From NCBI RefSeq assembly GCF_000409775.1, contig NZ_KE332377.1:682001-746000 (forward strand): a DNA stretch of 64,000 nucleotides. Reading direction: 5' to 3'. A program made the translations under genes and the position numbers. Below the pieces are notes generated by a model, which did no database searches, was not told where the DNA came from, and saw only the letters and a program-made list of their open reading frames with translations. This DNA comes from Litchfieldella anticariensis FP35 = DSM 16096. Lineage in GTDB: Bacteria; Pseudomonadota; Gammaproteobacteria; Pseudomonadales; Halomonadaceae. Positions 27,891 through 38,889 of the stretch are shown one piece after another; position 1 is the first letter of the stretch, and every line of letters starts with the position of its first letter.

Positions 27891-29753
27891 ATGGGACATC
27901 GCATACTTGCGCCATTGGGTGTGGCGGCGTTGAGTTCATGCTTGACGCTACCCACCTTGGCTTTGGAGGCGCGAGTCGAAGGGTTGACAGGCGCTCCCGA
28001 AGACAACGTTTCGAACTATCTGGAAGGACTTGATGCAACCCAGTACAGTCGCAGCCGTCTCGAAGGAGAAGTGCGCCGGCGGACGGGTGAGGCATTACGT
28101 GTTTACGGCTACTATGAACCCGACATCGTTCTCGAATTCGTCGGCGAAAAACCCGACTCGGTCAATGTGACGATCGACCCGGGGCCGCGGGTCAAGATCT
28201 CAGCGCTGGATATCCAGGTCCGTGGCGAGGCCGAAAATGATAGTGCCTTCCGCGATGTGCTCGATGCTTTTCCTCTCGCTGAAGGCGATCCCTTGCGGCA
28301 CGCGCCGTATGACCGGCTTCGCAATCAATTGTCCAGCCTTTCCCTCGAACGCGGGTATTTCGATTCGATTTTTCTCGAGCGGCGAATGGAAGTGCGTCCG
28401 TGGAAGCAAAGCGCTCGACTCTACCTCATTCTTGATAGCGGCGATCGCTATCGTTTTGGCGAGATCGACTATCACGGTAGCCAGATCGATGAGGCACGCT
28501 TGCGGCAAATGCTGCCTTTTTCACCAGGGGAACCTTATCTGGCAGCCCAACTCGCCGAATACAACCAACGACTGAGTCAGAGCGAGTGGTTTTCATCCAT
28601 TGCCATACGCCCAAGGTTGCGCGAAGAAGAGACACTGGCCTTGTCATCTTCTCCCAGCCACTGGTGGGAGCAGGTAGAACGCCAAGGGAGTGTCCCTTCC
28701 CCTTCTGTTCAGCCTACTGGGCCCGTTATCGACGCAACCGCACTGAATAGCGCATTGTCACTGCGAGGTAGGCGAAGTCTGGATGTTCCGCTCGATGTCA
28801 ACCTGGTTCCCGCGGATCGACATCAATTCGAGACGGGGATCGGTTATGCCACCGACGTTGGTCCCAGGTTGCGCTTTTCCTGGCACCGGCCCTGGTTGAA
28901 CAGCGCCGGCCACAGCTTGAACCATGATCTGTTCCTGGCGGCTCCCGACCAGCGCCTGACCGGCGAGTACATCATGCCGTTAGAGGATCCGTTGCGAGAC
29001 AGCTACCGCCTGCAATATGGCTTCCGACAGCGCGATAACGAAGACACGCAAAGCATGGAAGCCTCTGTGGAACTGGCTCGTCGCTGGCAGTTCGACAATG
29101 ATTGGGTGCAGAGTCTCTACCTTCGCTCTACTTTCGAAGACTTCACCCAGGCGGATGAATCGGCCCAAGTCTTTCTGTTGTACCCCGGCATCAGTTGGTC
29201 GCGAATACGTACTCGCAATCCCCGCTTCCCCACCTGGGGCGATCGTCAACGGCTAGCGTTCGAGTACTCGAACCGCGCCTGGGGATCGGATGCTAACTTC
29301 TTTCGGACTACCCTCGACTCCCAATGGATTCGCATGCTTGGCAGCAATACCCGCTTCGTCGGCCGTATCGGGCTGGGAGCAATCAGTACTGAGGATTTCG
29401 ACAAGATTCCACCTTCATTGCGCTTCTTTGCCGGCGGGGACCGCAGCGTTCGAGGGTATTCCTACGAAAGCCTGGCGCCACGCGACGAGGAAGGGGATTT
29501 GCTTGGCGGCCAGCAACTGTTCACCACCAGTCTGGAAGTTCAACGTCGTGTGACCGGTGACTGGTGGGGAGCCGCTTTTGTTGACGTCGGTGATGCTTTC
29601 AATGATTGGTGGCCCAGCGAGCTCAATACGGGTGCCGGTCTCGGTGTACGTTGGATATCACCAGTGGGGCCGATCCGTTTCGACATTGCTCACCCCTTCG
29701 ATGACGAGGAGAAGTCGTGGCGCATACACTTCGCAATCGGCCCAGAGTTTTGA
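27891..29753 (+). CDS. tamA: Translocation and assembly module subunit TamA (BamA-like Omp85 protein)
   Basis: A 620-residue outer-membrane protein. It has a signal peptide (about residues 1-24), three POTRA domains (about 25-245) and a 16-strand barrel (about 305-620) with the Omp85 motifs FFAGGDRSVRGYSYESL and VGPIRFDIAHPF. With TamB it helps insert autotransporters and other barrels. An extra segment of about 55 residues, rich in Ser, Pro and Gln, lies between the last POTRA domain and the first barrel strand (about 246-300), where the family usually has a short linker. The 3' end overlaps tamB by 37 bases. Confidence 0.92.
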   Translation: MGHRILAPLGVAALSSCLTLPTLALEARVEGLTGAPEDNVSNYLEGLDATQYSRSRLEGEVRRRTGEALRVYGYYEPDIVLEFVGEKPDSVNVTIDPGPRVKISALDIQVRGEAENDSAFRDVLDAFPLAEGDPLRHAPYDRLRNQLSSLSLERGYFDSIFLERRMEVRPWKQSARLYLILDSGDRYRFGEIDYHGSQIDEARLRQMLPFSPGEPYLAAQLAEYNQRLSQSEWFSSIAIRPRLREEETLALSSSPSHWWEQVERQGSVPSPSVQPTGPVIDATALNSALSLRGRRSLDVPLDVNLVPADRHQFETGIGYATDVGPRLRFSWHRPWLNSAGHSLNHDLFLAAPDQRLTGEYIMPLEDPLRDSYRLQYGFRQRDNEDTQSMEASVELARRWQFDNDWVQSLYLRSTFEDFTQADESAQVFLLYPGISWSRIRTRNPRFPTWGDRQRLAFEYSNRAWGSDANFFRTTLDSQWIRMLGSNTRFVGRIGLGAISTEDFDKIPPSLRFFAGGDRSVRGYSYESLAPRDEEGDLLGGQQLFTTSLEVQRRVTGDWWGAAFVDVGDAFNDWWPSELNTGAGLGVRWISPVGPIRFDIAHPFDDEEKSWRIHFAIGPEF

Positions 29754-32700
29754 GGATCATGGTGCCGATCTGGGCATTGTTGCGCATTCTGATCTTGCTC
29801 CCCCTGTGGCTGCTGGGTTTGGTGATCTTCATTCTCGGCCTGGCCTTGTCGCCTTGGGGAACCGATATATTGCTGGAGCAAGGGCAAGCGCGAGGTTGGT
29901 TTCAGTACGAAAGCGTCGAAGGCGCACCCTTGGATCGGCTGGAGCTCCGAGGATTTCGGGTCGACGCCGGTCCCGCCAGCATTGCACTCGAGCACTTGGT
30001 CCTCGACTGGGCGGAAGACTGTGTCTTGAGTGGCCGGCTATGTGTCGACGACCTGGCTCTTCAAGGGGTTAGCATCCAGGTGTCGAGAAGTGAGGGCACT
30101 TCCGAGGAGGATGAGGAAACAGGCGATACGGCCATGCAACCTGGCTCCTTCGCGCTGCCGTTCCCCATTGAGATCCGAGCCCTGTCGTTGGTCGATGTCG
30201 ACATTCAATTGGCTGACGGCACTCGTCTGCAGTGGGAGCACTTCAACACCGGCGCACGCGCCGAGGGAGATACCCTGAACTTGGCACCGACTCGTTGGCA
30301 AGGAGGCCGTTTGAGCTTGCCTTTGTCACCAGGTGCCAGGCTGGCTCTGTCGGCAAGTGAGCAGGCCGAGGAAGAAGGGACTCCGTCAGCCAGGCAACTG
30401 ACGGCGGAATCGATCGATGCCGCCATTGCGGCACAGTCGCCGTCGCCTGTCATGACTGAGAGTCAGGAAGAACGAGAGATGTTACCACTCGACCAGCGTG
30501 ACCGTCTCTCGCTGCCGGAGATTCACCTGCCGCTGGCCATCGAGGTGCCAAGCTTGGTGGTCGAGGATTTCCGGATCGCTGGCCCCTTCGAATATGGCAT
30601 CGAACGCCTGGCCTTGACCCTTGACGCACGCGATCAGGAAGTGAGCATCGAGCCATTGAGCTTGAGCAGCATCGATGCCGACGCTGAACTGACAGCGCAC
30701 GTCGAACTGCGTGACGATTACCCCCTCGAAGCCCACTTGACTGGCACACTCATGCTCCCCGAGATCATGCCCGAGCTTGCCGGTGAGCGCCTGGAGCTGC
30801 AGGCTAGTGGCAACTTGGCTGATCTCTCTCTGGATCTGGAGACCAAGGGACCCGTTGCCTTGGCATTGAGCGCTCAGCTCGACGCCCTCGATCCTACCTT
30901 GCCATTCACTGCCACACTGCGTGCGGATGAACTGGTGTGGCCGTTGCCAGGTGCTGCTGCCACAACGGAAAGCGACACTCCAGAGAGTGCTACCGATCCA
31001 TACCGCTTCCGCCAACTCGTGGCGCGAGTCGAGGGCGATCTACAGGGGTACCAGGCGGCGCTGTCGGTGCAGGCTTCAGGTCCTGAGATTCCAGCAGCAC
31101 AACTAGCGTTGACAGGAAGTGGCGATCGGCACCACTTCGCCTGGTCCCCCATATCGCTAGCGTTGGAGCGTGGCTCTCTGATCAGTCACGGTGATGTTCG
31201 TTGGGTCGATGGCTTGGCCATCAGGGCCGGGCTCAGGCTGTCCAATCTCGATCCGGCTCTGGTTACCGAGGCGGTAAAGGGACGTCTAAGTGGCACGGCC
31301 GAGCTGCATTTCACGCAGGATTTTCAAGGATGGCGTGTTGCAGTTCCCGAACTGGCGATCCGCGGTCAACTCCAGGAGTTGCCGATGGAGCTCGATGCCC
31401 GTCTGACGGGAAATAGCGATATGCAGTGGCAGATCGAGCAATTCAATTTCCGCCAGGGTGACAACCGATTGAATGCTCAAGGGCGAATCGGTGAACGACT
31501 GTCGTTGAGTGGTGATCTTCAGGCGCCAGCGTTGGAAGCGCTCTCTCCACAACTTGCCGGGGCTTTGCGCGGTGATTTCAATGTCGCTGGAACTCTTGAA
31601 GTTCCACAGATGGAGCTGGACTTGCAGGGTGAGGAGCTGCGGTTCGCCGGAAACCGTCTGCGGCGCCTGACGCTGGCAGCCAACATGAACGGACTCGACG
31701 ATCCGGATCTGGATGTGCAACTGGATATCGAGCGGCTCAATGCCGGCGGTCAGCGTTTCACCACCGTCGCCCTAGCACTTGATGGGCGATTGTCATCACA
31801 TCGACTGACCCTGGATGCCCAGGCCGGGCGGGGTATGCCGCTCTCGCGAGTTGGGTTGGCTCTAGAAGGCTCCATGAATGCTGAGCGTACCCGTTACAGT
31901 GGACGACTGGCCCCATTGGAGGTTGATAGCGAGCATGGCGATATCCGTCTCGACTCGCCAATGACCTTCGTCGCCGATATTGGCACCAATCGCGTCAGGG
32001 TTCAGCCATTTTGCCTGCGTCGCTCGCAGGGTGGGGAGTTGTGTGTCGACGAACCTCTCGAAGCGTCCGCCACTCAAGGTAGGGCGGTGCTGGCCCTGCG
32101 TGAGTTGCCAATGGCATTGCTCGATGAAATGGTTCCCGAGGACTGGGAACTCGCTGGCAATAGCCGAGCCGACGTTACCATCGGCTGGCGACAAGGTGGT
32201 ACCCAATGGTCAGTGGACGCCCAGCTCGACAGCGGCCTGACGCTAAGTGGCTTGGATGCTTACGGCCAGCCTTGGGAGTTGCCAGAGTCCAGTATTTCAT
32301 TGACTGCCGAGGCGAACCAAGCACGGGCCGATGCCAATCTCGAGGTGACATTGTCTGGAGCAGGACGGATACGTCTCGAGATTGCTGTTGACGAACCTAT
32401 GACCCGAGGAGATATCAGTGGTCGATTGGTCGCCGATGATATTCGGCTGGCACCCTATCGCACGCTGGTTGCCGGCATGGAGCAGTTACGCGGAGGAATA
32501 TCCGGAGACGTTGCCATCAGCGGTAATATGCAAACGCCGCTCTTGAATGGCGATATTCGTCTTTCGGGGCTACGGGCTCGGGGCGGAGAGGTTCCGGTGG
32601 AAGTGAGAAATGGGGAGCTGAATGTTCGTTTGAACGGCGATCGCGGTACTCTCGATGGTTTTATCGCTGCCGAACAGGGACGTCTTGCCATCAGTGGCGA

Positions 32701-33772
32701 TGCTGCCTGGCCCAGCAGTGATGACTGGGAGGCATCGATAAATATCGATGGCCAGGAAGACCCCTTGCTGGCGGTTCTACCGGCGTTTGGGCGTCTGCGT
32801 CTTGCCCCCGATCTACAAATCGATATTGACCCTAGCCTATTGCGGGTTCGGGGGCGCGTTGAAGTTCCCTGGGCGCGTCTGAAAGTTGGTCAGGTTCCGA
32901 CGTCGGCGACCACTCCCAGCAGTGACGAGGTCATCATCACACAGCGCGACGAAATGCGTGCCCGACGTGAAGCGGAGCGTGCTGCCGAACAGGGTGAAGC
33001 GGGCGCTGGAGAGGAGGCGGCCGATACCCTGGCCAATAGAGGCATGGCCATCGATGTACGTATCGATCTGGTGCTAGGGCCTGATATGCAGCTCGAAGCC
33101 TATGGACTGGAGGCAGGATTGCAAGGCAACCTCGAGGTGCGCCAACGCTCGGGGCCAGTGCAGCTTTTCGGTGATGTCAATCTGATTGACGGCCGGTTCC
33201 GCGCTTTCGGTCAGGATCTGCTGATACGCCAGGGGCAAATAATTTTCAGTGGTCCAGCGGATCAGCCACTATTGCAGTTCGAGGCGATTCGCAATCCCAA
33301 TGCCACTGAAGACGATGTGATTGCCGGACTGCGGGTCAGCGGCTCGGCCGAAGCCCCGAATCTACAAGTCTTTTCTGAGCCGGCCATGGAAGAGTCCCGG
33401 GCGCTTTCTTACCTGTTGCGCGGCAGGGCACCCGAGGATGGTGATACCGATGGCGCACTAACCTCAGCATTGATCGGACTGTCTTTATCTCGCACCGGTG
33501 GCGCCGTCGGTCAACTTGGCCAGGCCTTTGGTATCCAGGACTTGGCTCTCGAATCGGCGGGCACCGGAGAAGAGAGTCAGGTCGTGGTCAGTGGCTACCT
33601 GTTCGAGGATTTACGAGTCAGCTATGGTGTAGGGATCTTCTCGCCAATCGCTGAATTGACGCTGCGTTACACCTTGTGGCGCAACCTCTATCTGCAAGCC
33701 GTTTCCGGTGTGGCCCAGGGAGTGGACCTGATTTACAGTTTCAGCCTGGGCAAAGCACAGCAGAGTCCCTGA
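29717..33772 (+). CDS. tamB: Translocation and assembly module protein TamB
   Basis: A 1351-residue AsmA/TamB-family protein. The N-terminal membrane anchor is at about residues 15-45 ([22 protein letters not shown]). A very long beta-rich repeat region follows, forming the lipid-conducting groove of this family. The C-terminal DUF490/TamB domain includes [30 protein letters not shown] (shown as [18 protein letters not shown]) and [26 protein letters not shown] (as [18 protein letters not shown]). It bridges inner and outer membrane with TamA and is linked to phospholipid transport. The start is GTG at 29717 with GAGGAG 6 nt upstream, inside tamA, so translation is probably coupled. Confidence 0.93.
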   Translation: MAHTLRNRPRVLRIMVPIWALLRILILLPLWLLGLVIFILGLALSPWGTDILLEQGQARGWFQYESVEGAPLDRLELRGFRVDAGPASIALEHLVLDWAEDCVLSGRLCVDDLALQGVSIQVSRSEGTSEEDEETGDTAMQPGSFALPFPIEIRALSLVDVDIQLADGTRLQWEHFNTGARAEGDTLNLAPTRWQGGRLSLPLSPGARLALSASEQAEEEGTPSARQLTAESIDAAIAAQSPSPVMTESQEEREMLPLDQRDRLSLPEIHLPLAIEVPSLVVEDFRIAGPFEYGIERLALTLDARDQEVSIEPLSLSSIDADAELTAHVELRDDYPLEAHLTGTLMLPEIMPELAGERLELQASGNLADLSLDLETKGPVALALSAQLDALDPTLPFTATLRADELVWPLPGAAATTESDTPESATDPYRFRQLVARVEGDLQGYQAALSVQASGPEIPAAQLALTGSGDRHHFAWSPISLALERGSLISHGDVRWVDGLAIRAGLRLSNLDPALVTEAVKGRLSGTAELHFTQDFQGWRVAVPELAIRGQLQELPMELDARLTGNSDMQWQIEQFNFRQGDNRLNAQGRIGERLSLSGDLQAPALEALSPQLAGALRGDFNVAGTLEVPQMELDLQGEELRFAGNRLRRLTLAANMNGLDDPDLDVQLDIERLNAGGQRFTTVALALDGRLSSHRLTLDAQAGRGMPLSRVGLALEGSMNAERTRYSGRLAPLEVDSEHGDIRLDSPMTFVADIGTNRVRVQPFCLRRSQGGELCVDEPLEASATQGRAVLALRELPMALLDEMVPEDWELAGNSRADVTIGWRQGGTQWSVDAQLDSGLTLSGLDAYGQPWELPESSISLTAEANQARADANLEVTLSGAGRIRLEIAVDEPMTRGDISGRLVADDIRLAPYRTLVAGMEQLRGGISGDVAISGNMQTPLLNGDIRLSGLRARGGEVPVEVRNGELNVRLNGDRGTLDGFIAAEQGRLAISGDAAWPSSDDWEASINIDGQEDPLLAVLPAFGRLRLAPDLQIDIDPSLLRVRGRVEVPWARLKVGQVPTSATTPSSDEVIITQRDEMRARREAERAAEQGEAGAGEEAADTLANRGMAIDVRIDLVLGPDMQLEAYGLEAGLQGNLEVRQRSGPVQLFGDVNLIDGRFRAFGQDLLIRQGQIIFSGPADQPLLQFEAIRNPNATEDDVIAGLRVSGSAEAPNLQVFSEPAMEESRALSYLLRGRAPEDGDTDGALTSALIGLSLSRTGGAVGQLGQAFGIQDLALESAGTGEESQVVVSGYLFEDLRVSYGVGIFSPIAELTLRYTLWRNLYLQAVSGVAQGVDLIYSFSLGKAQQSP

Positions 33773-33812
33773 CGTCCCACTATGTGACATGCGAGTAATG
33801 AGGCCAAAGATC

Positions 33813-34448
33813 ATGTGGACAGCCAGCAAGCAGCATCTGGTCACTGCCGACCAGGCACTACCCGGGCGAGACACGCCACTTACGGTCAGTGGCGTGCACC
33901 ATGTGACCGGACGTTCGATGCTGCCCCCATTTCCCGAGGGGCATGAGGTAGTGGTCGTGGGCCTGGGTTGTTTCTGGGGCGCTGAGCGTCTGTTCTGGGA
34001 ACTGCCTGGGGTCTACGTGACCGCAGTGGGTTATGCGGGGGGCTTCACCCCAAATCCCACCTATGAGGAAACCTGTACGGGTTTGACCGGCCACACCGAA
34101 GTCGTGCGCGTGGTCTTCGATCCCCATGTGATCGGTTTGCCGGAATTGTTGCGGGTATTCTGGGAAGCTCACGATCCTACACAGGGGATGCGTCAAGGCA
34201 ATGACATCGGTAGCCAGTACCGTTCAGCGATCTATACCACGAGCGAAGATCAGCGGGCTTTGGCTGAACACAGTCGCGATCAATTTCAGCAAGCCCTGAA
34301 TGGATCAGGGAAGGGGAAGATCACGACGGAAATCGCACCGCTTAACAAATTCTACGTGGCTGAGGAATATCACCAGCAGTACCTGGCCAAAAACCCAGGA
34401 GGATATTGTGGGTTGAAGGGCACTGGTGTCAGTTGTCCGATCGGCTGA
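33813..34448 (+). CDS. msrA: Peptide-methionine (S)-S-oxide reductase MsrA
   Basis: A 211-residue long-form MsrA like the E. coli enzyme. The catalytic Cys53 is in [40 protein letters not shown] and [13 protein letters not shown] are conserved. Resolving cysteines lie near the C-terminus (GYCGLKG and SCPIG). It repairs oxidised methionine with thioredoxin. The start at 33813 aligns with E. coli MsrA, including the HLV...[10 protein letters not shown] region, and has TGAGG 9 nt upstream; in-frame ATGs at 33789 and 33798 are less likely. The last 20 bases overlap the 3' end of the convergent yheT-like gene. Confidence 0.95.
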   Translation: MWTASKQHLVTADQALPGRDTPLTVSGVHHVTGRSMLPPFPEGHEVVVVGLGCFWGAERLFWELPGVYVTAVGYAGGFTPNPTYEETCTGLTGHTEVVRVVFDPHVIGLPELLRVFWEAHDPTQGMRQGNDIGSQYRSAIYTTSEDQRALAEHSRDQFQQALNGSGKGKITTEIAPLNKFYVAEEYHQQYLAKNPGGYCGLKGTGVSCPIG

Positions 34449-35472
34449 TCGGAACGGCGCGCAGCCATTCGCTGGTGGCAGGCAAGAGGGTTGCCCAATC
34501 GTCGAGCTGACGTGCGACTCGTTGGACCAGCCATGACCGCAAACGGCCACGTCGAAAAGCGATGAAGCCGACATGGCCACCCTGGCGTGCGATCTCAACC
34601 CGCACGGCATCGGAAGGTGTTGGTAGCCGGTCGAACAGGTCTCCGGGCATAAAGGGATCGTCGGCAGCATGCAGGATCAGAGTCGGCAGTTCGATGTCGC
34701 CGATCAAACGTCCCGCAGAGGCTCGTTGATAGTAATCGCTTGCCGAGCTGAAACCGTGTAAGGGGGCAGTTACCTCATTGTCGTAGGCCCAGAAGCTGTC
34801 GAGTTCCTTCAACTGATGAGGTGATAGCGAAATCGGCAGGGGGCCTTGGACCATCTTGGCCGACACCTTGCGTTTCAGTGACTCGAGTAGACGACGCTGA
34901 TAAAAGCGAGAAAAGCCGCTGTTAAGTGCATCGGCACTGGCAGCGAGATCGAGTGGTGCACTGATGGCAATGGCACCCGCCAGGTCGAGACCATCGCCAC
35001 CCTGTTCCGCCACTAGTTTGACCAGCATGTTGGCCCCCAACGAAACACCTGCCGCGACCTTGATGGCATGCGGATAACGCTGCGCCAGTTGTCCGATCAG
35101 CCAATAAGCATCGGCCGTATCACCACTGTGATAAGCGCGAGGTAGCCGGTTGGGGGCTTGTCCGCAACCACGGAAGTGCATCATCACCGCACGCCAGCCC
35201 CGCCTGGAGGCCATGCCCAGAAGCGCTCTGGCGTAAGGAGAGTCGAACGATCCTTCCAGACCATGAAAGAGCAGGAACAGTGGCGCATCGTCACGTAGCG
35301 GTGCCGGGCGCACCCAAGCCAATTCGACGAAGTCGCCGTCGGGCAAATTGAGGATTTCAGTCTCGCGCGCCAGTCGCGGCTTGGGCAGCAACCGCGGCAA
35401 CAAGGTCTGAACATGGCGGTTGCTGAGCCCACGTGGAGCGCGGAAATCGGCGGGAACGATGGTGCGTGACAT
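34429..35472 (-). CDS. YheT-family alpha/beta-fold hydrolase
   Basis: A 347-residue hydrolase of the YheT/ABHD1-3 group. The oxyanion region is [18 protein letters not shown] (shown from FLLFHGLEG). The nucleophile elbow is [12 protein letters not shown], the acid lies in [12 protein letters not shown], and the histidine is in [21 protein letters not shown] is a family signature. The natural substrate is unknown; the family acts on esters or lipids. Its end overlaps msrA by 20 bases on the opposite strand. It lies 73 nt downstream of pepQ on the same strand and could be read from the same transcript. Confidence 0.88.
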   Translation of the reverse strand: MSRTIVPADFRAPRGLSNRHVQTLLPRLLPKPRLARETEILNLPDGDFVELAWVRPAPLRDDAPLFLLFHGLEGSFDSPYARALLGMASRRGWRAVMMHFRGCGQAPNRLPRAYHSGDTADAYWLIGQLAQRYPHAIKVAAGVSLGANMLVKLVAEQGGDGLDLAGAIAISAPLDLAASADALNSGFSRFYQRRLLESLKRKVSAKMVQGPLPISLSPHQLKELDSFWAYDNEVTAPLHGFSSASDYYQRASAGRLIGDIELPTLILHAADDPFMPGDLFDRLPTPSDAVRVEIARQGGHVGFIAFRRGRLRSWLVQRVARQLDDWATLLPATSEWLRAVPISRSDN

Positions 35473-35545
35473 GCCGGCCTCGCTGGAACCTTACCCTCTT
35501 AAGCTTATCGTGCCTGACCGGCCAAGCAAACGGCTGATGCCTCGT

Positions 35546-36853
35546 TCAATCTCCTGGCGTCAGGTTGTCGTGGCCGTCCGGCGTGATCGCCACATTATCC
35601 TCGATTCGAATGCCTCCATGAGGAGCCAATTCCTCGACCAATGCCCAATTGATGTCGCGGCCAGTCGCGTTGTCATGCAAGGGAGCCAGTAGCATGGGTA
35701 TCACGTAGAAACCAGGTTCCACAGTAAGCACCATGCCGGCTTCCAACTCCCGGGTCAGGCGCAATGCAGGGTGATTGGCCGGTGCCGGCAGGGGAGTTCC
35801 ATCAGCTCGACGGCGCCCTGCCACATCGTGGACCTGCAGCCCCAGTAGATGGCCCAAACCATGCGGGCAGAAGGCACGGGTGATGCCTTGTGCAACAGCC
35901 GCGTCGGCACTGCAATATACTATTTCATGACCGGCCAATAGCTCTCCCAGTTCCCGGTGCATTCTTTCATGCATGGTCAGATAGGAGTGGCCAGGAGCGA
36001 GCGACTCGATCAGACGCCGCTGCAAGCTGCTGACACCTTCGATCAGGGCGGAAAAGTGCTCGCTTGATTCACGGCCAGGCCACGTGCGTGTGATATCCGC
36101 GCAATAACCACGATAGCGATGGCCAGCATCAACTAATAGGCTGCACTGATTCTGAGGTGGTTGTATGTCGTAATGCTGATAGTGCAGTACGCCAGCATGG
36201 CGATTGATGCCAACGATGTTCTGATAGGGAACGGCGGATTCGCGTTGGCGACTTGCCGCCAGGTAAGCGAGTTGGATGTCGAGTTCGGCTTCCCCGGCAT
36301 CGAATGCTTCGCGAGCTGCCAAGTGTCCCGCGAAAGCGCAGGTATTGGCTTCGCGTAAACAGGCCACTTCATAAGGGGTCTTGCGGACACGTAGTTCATC
36401 CAGGGCAACGGTCAATGCTTCAGGATTGAGCTCGGCTCCCAGCTTGGCGGCGGTTTCGCTGTCCACATCGCCTAGCACGGCGAAACGTCCTTTCGGTAGA
36501 GACGGGGACCCGGGCTCGGTGGTCAGTTCGACAGTGAAGTGTTTCACCCATGGCTCGTCGGGCAACTCGGGCGGTAGATGCCAGAAGTCCTGAGGGGCAT
36601 GCCAGTAGAGTAGAGGGCGCTGACCGGGACGGATCAACAGCCAAGAGTGCTCAATGACCGCTAGTGGCACCCAATGCATGAAATGCCCGTAACCGGTGAA
36701 GCTGGCAGTCTGGTCGTCACCGAAATGTTCGTGAGCATGGCCACTATACAGCAGTACTCCCGTATAACCATGTTCATTGAGGACCCGTTCATAGGCGTGA
36801 TCCAAGGCAGCCAGATGCTCCCGATGGAGGGAGGCGAGTGCAGCGGTTTTCAT
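35546..36853 (-). CDS. pepQ: Xaa-Pro dipeptidase PepQ
   Basis: A 435-residue M24B metallopeptidase that cleaves dipeptides ending in proline. Metal ligands are visible in LVDAGHRYRGYCADITRTWPG (two Asp), FCPHGLGHLLGLQVHD (His), TVEPGFYVIP (Glu) and GGIRIEDNV (Glu). The start at 36853 fits the family; a start at 36919 would extend back into the LysR gene. The ATG overlaps the stop of the upstream LysR gene by four bases. Its place at the end of a peptide-transporter operon suggests it digests imported proline dipeptides. Confidence 0.93.
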   Translation of the reverse strand: MKTAALASLHREHLAALDHAYERVLNEHGYTGVLLYSGHAHEHFGDDQTASFTGYGHFMHWVPLAVIEHSWLLIRPGQRPLLYWHAPQDFWHLPPELPDEPWVKHFTVELTTEPGSPSLPKGRFAVLGDVDSETAAKLGAELNPEALTVALDELRVRKTPYEVACLREANTCAFAGHLAAREAFDAGEAELDIQLAYLAASRQRESAVPYQNIVGINRHAGVLHYQHYDIQPPQNQCSLLVDAGHRYRGYCADITRTWPGRESSEHFSALIEGVSSLQRRLIESLAPGHSYLTMHERMHRELGELLAGHEIVYCSADAAVAQGITRAFCPHGLGHLLGLQVHDVAGRRRADGTPLPAPANHPALRLTRELEAGMVLTVEPGFYVIPMLLAPLHDNATGRDINWALVEELAPHGGIRIEDNVAITPDGHDNLTPGD

Positions 36854-37800
36854 GAGGAGGCTCCAGGCAAAGAAGATAAGGAGGACAGCGGCATTTCCAT
36901 GTGATCGAGCCGGTCCCATAATGCTTCCAGACCACTATGCTGGCGGTTGCGGTGGCGATACAGCCGGATCTCCAGCGGTACGTCCCAACGTGCTTCTCCG
37001 GCACGAACCAGATGGCCATCATCCAAGGCCTTCTGGGCAACGCGTTGCGGTAACCAGCCAACCCCATATCCCAACCCTACTAGTTCCTTCACGTTGGTGG
37101 TCTGAATGCTCTCGTTGACGATATTGAAGTGACTAGCCTCTGGTTGTCTGGCCAAGTGCGCAGCGATCGCTGAGCTCAGTAGGCCACGTGGATGATAGGC
37201 CATCAATGGCAAGGGCGAGCGACGGCTGCCTGGCAGCAAGAAACGTGGCCGACCGACATCATCTGCCACCGAAAGAGGCACCAGTCGTTCTTCGCCGATA
37301 ATGCGATAATGGAAAGCACTGGTATCGAGGTCCAATTCGCATCGCTCCACTGGCCAATAGCAGAGAGCCAAGTCACATTCGTTGCGCTCCAAGGCCTGAA
37401 AATAATCAGCCAATAGCCAACTCGTCGCCCGTAAGTAGGGGACGACAAGCTCTTCCAGACCAAGAGTCCTCAGCCAGTCCGGCAACAAATGCGACAACAG
37501 GCTTTGCGGCGCGGCAATCAGTACCCGGCGTGCCTGCTCTTCGGTCAACCTTTGGATGCGCTCGCGCGTCAGTCGCACACGGTCGGTGACCTGTTCGCAC
37601 AGTTGCAGAAATTCCTCGCCTGCGGGAGTCAGAGACAACGGCAAGGTCTGCCGGTTGACCAGCGTCGCTCCCATTTCCTCTTCCAGCAGCTTGATGCGGC
37701 GCGAAAAAGTCGGCTGGGTGACGTTCTGTTCGTCGGCCGCCCGCGAGAAGTGCCGGGTCCTGGCCAGGGCGATGAAGTCTTCCAGCCAGCGGATTTCCAT
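36850..37800 (-). CDS. LysR-family regulator within the peptide-uptake/pepQ operon
   Basis: A 316-residue LysR protein. The HTH (about residues 1-65) contains EIRWLEDFIALARTRHFSRAA and VTQPTFSRRIKLLEEEMG. An effector domain follows and ends in WDVPLEIRLYRHRN. Both ends resemble the HypT-like regulator at 477-1394. It lies between the last transporter ATPase gene (12-nt gap) and pepQ (4-base overlap), so it is most likely co-transcribed and may regulate this operon in response to a peptide, amino acid or oxidation signal. LysR genes are more often divergent from their targets, so this internal position is unusual. Confidence 0.88.
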   Translation of the reverse strand: MEIRWLEDFIALARTRHFSRAADEQNVTQPTFSRRIKLLEEEMGATLVNRQTLPLSLTPAGEEFLQLCEQVTDRVRLTRERIQRLTEEQARRVLIAAPQSLLSHLLPDWLRTLGLEELVVPYLRATSWLLADYFQALERNECDLALCYWPVERCELDLDTSAFHYRIIGEERLVPLSVADDVGRPRFLLPGSRRSPLPLMAYHPRGLLSSAIAAHLARQPEASHFNIVNESIQTTNVKELVGLGYGVGWLPQRVAQKALDDGHLVRAGEARWDVPLEIRLYRHRNRQHSGLEALWDRLDHMEMPLSSLSSLPGASS

Positions 37801-37812
37801 TAGCTTGGCTCC

Positions 37813-38889
37813 CTATAGACGTCCTTCCTCGACGCCATGGCATGCCACTCGAGTTCCGTCTCCCTGGGCGATCAATGCCGGCACTTCCCTTCGACAGCGT
37901 TCATTGGCGTAGGGGCAACGCGCATGGAAGACGCAGCCTGAGGGAAGATTGACCGGGGTGGGCACCTCGCCGCTGAGGCGAATATGCTGAGGGCGATCGT
38001 CTTCCAGACGTGGAATCGCCGACATCAAGGCCTGGGTATAAGGGTGCCGGGGGCTGGCAAACAAAGTCGCCGTCGGCGCCACTTCACATACTGTCCCCAG
38101 GTACATGACCGCGACGCGGGTACCAAAGTGTTCGACCACTGCCAAGTCATGGGTGATGAACAGGTAGGTCAGATGGTGCTGCTGCTGGGCATCCATCAAT
38201 AAGTTGAGTACCTGCGCCTGGATCGAGACATCGAGAGCCGAAATCGGTTCGTCAGCGACGATAAACTCTGGATCGACCGCCAAGGCCCGGGCGATGGCGA
38301 TGCGCTGACGCTGTCCACCAGAGAACTCGTGACCGAAACGCTTGCCCCAGTCCGGATCGATCCCGACCGAGGTCATGACCTCGGTGACCTTGTCACGTAC
38401 CTGCTCGCGCTCCCAGTTGGGATGATGCAGGCGCAACGGCTCTTCCAACGTCTGCTGAATCGTCATGCGCGGATTCAGCGATGCATAAGGATTCTGGAAG
38501 ATCATCTGCATGCGCTTGCGGTAGGGCAGTAGCTGACGGGGGGTGAGATGATCGATTCGCTTGCCGTCGTAGCGGATCTCACCGCTGCTTGGTGTCAGCA
38601 GCCCCATGACGATGCGCGCTACGGTGGACTTGCCACAACCGGATTCTCCCACCACGCATAGCGCCTCGCCACGCTGGATGTCCAAACTCACTCCATTGAT
38701 GGCATGCACATGTTCCTGATGGCGAACGAGACGGCCGCCCTTGAAGCGTAATTGCTCGAGAAAATCCCCCGACAACGAGAAGCGTTTGGTCAATTCGCGG
38801 ATTTCCAATAGCGCTTGAGTCGATGCCTCCTTCCCGAAGGATGCCGTTTCGGTAGCAGCAACAGCGGGGGCATTGGCAACGTGCGTCAT
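37813..38889 (-). CDS. dppF: Oligo/dipeptide ABC transporter ATP-binding protein, DppF-like
   Basis: A 358-residue ABC ATPase. Walker A is GESGCGKSTVARI, the signature is FSGGQRQRIAIARAL, and Walker B is FIVADEPISALD. The C-terminal oligopeptide/dipeptide extension has the cysteine pattern SGCVFHARCPYANERC, which binds an Fe-S cluster in some homologues. It powers import with the paired ATPase upstream. It overlaps that gene by four bases. The symbol follows position; Opp-type naming would fit equally. Confidence 0.9.
   Translation of the reverse strand: MTHVANAPAVAATETASFGKEASTQALLEIRELTKRFSLSGDFLEQLRFKGGRLVRHQEHVHAINGVSLDIQRGEALCVVGESGCGKSTVARIVMGLLTPSSGEIRYDGKRIDHLTPRQLLPYRKRMQMIFQNPYASLNPRMTIQQTLEEPLRLHHPNWEREQVRDKVTEVMTSVGIDPDWGKRFGHEFSGGQRQRIAIARALAVDPEFIVADEPISALDVSIQAQVLNLLMDAQQQHHLTYLFITHDLAVVEHFGTRVAVMYLGTVCEVAPTATLFASPRHPYTQALMSAIPRLEDDRPQHIRLSGEVPTPVNLPSGCVFHARCPYANERCRREVPALIAQGDGTRVACHGVEEGRL

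Noticed and set aside
27050-28006. 318-codon open frame antisense to the coiled-coil gene and tamA
   Set aside because: It crosses a gene boundary, and the sense strand carries better starts, ribosome-binding sites and domains.
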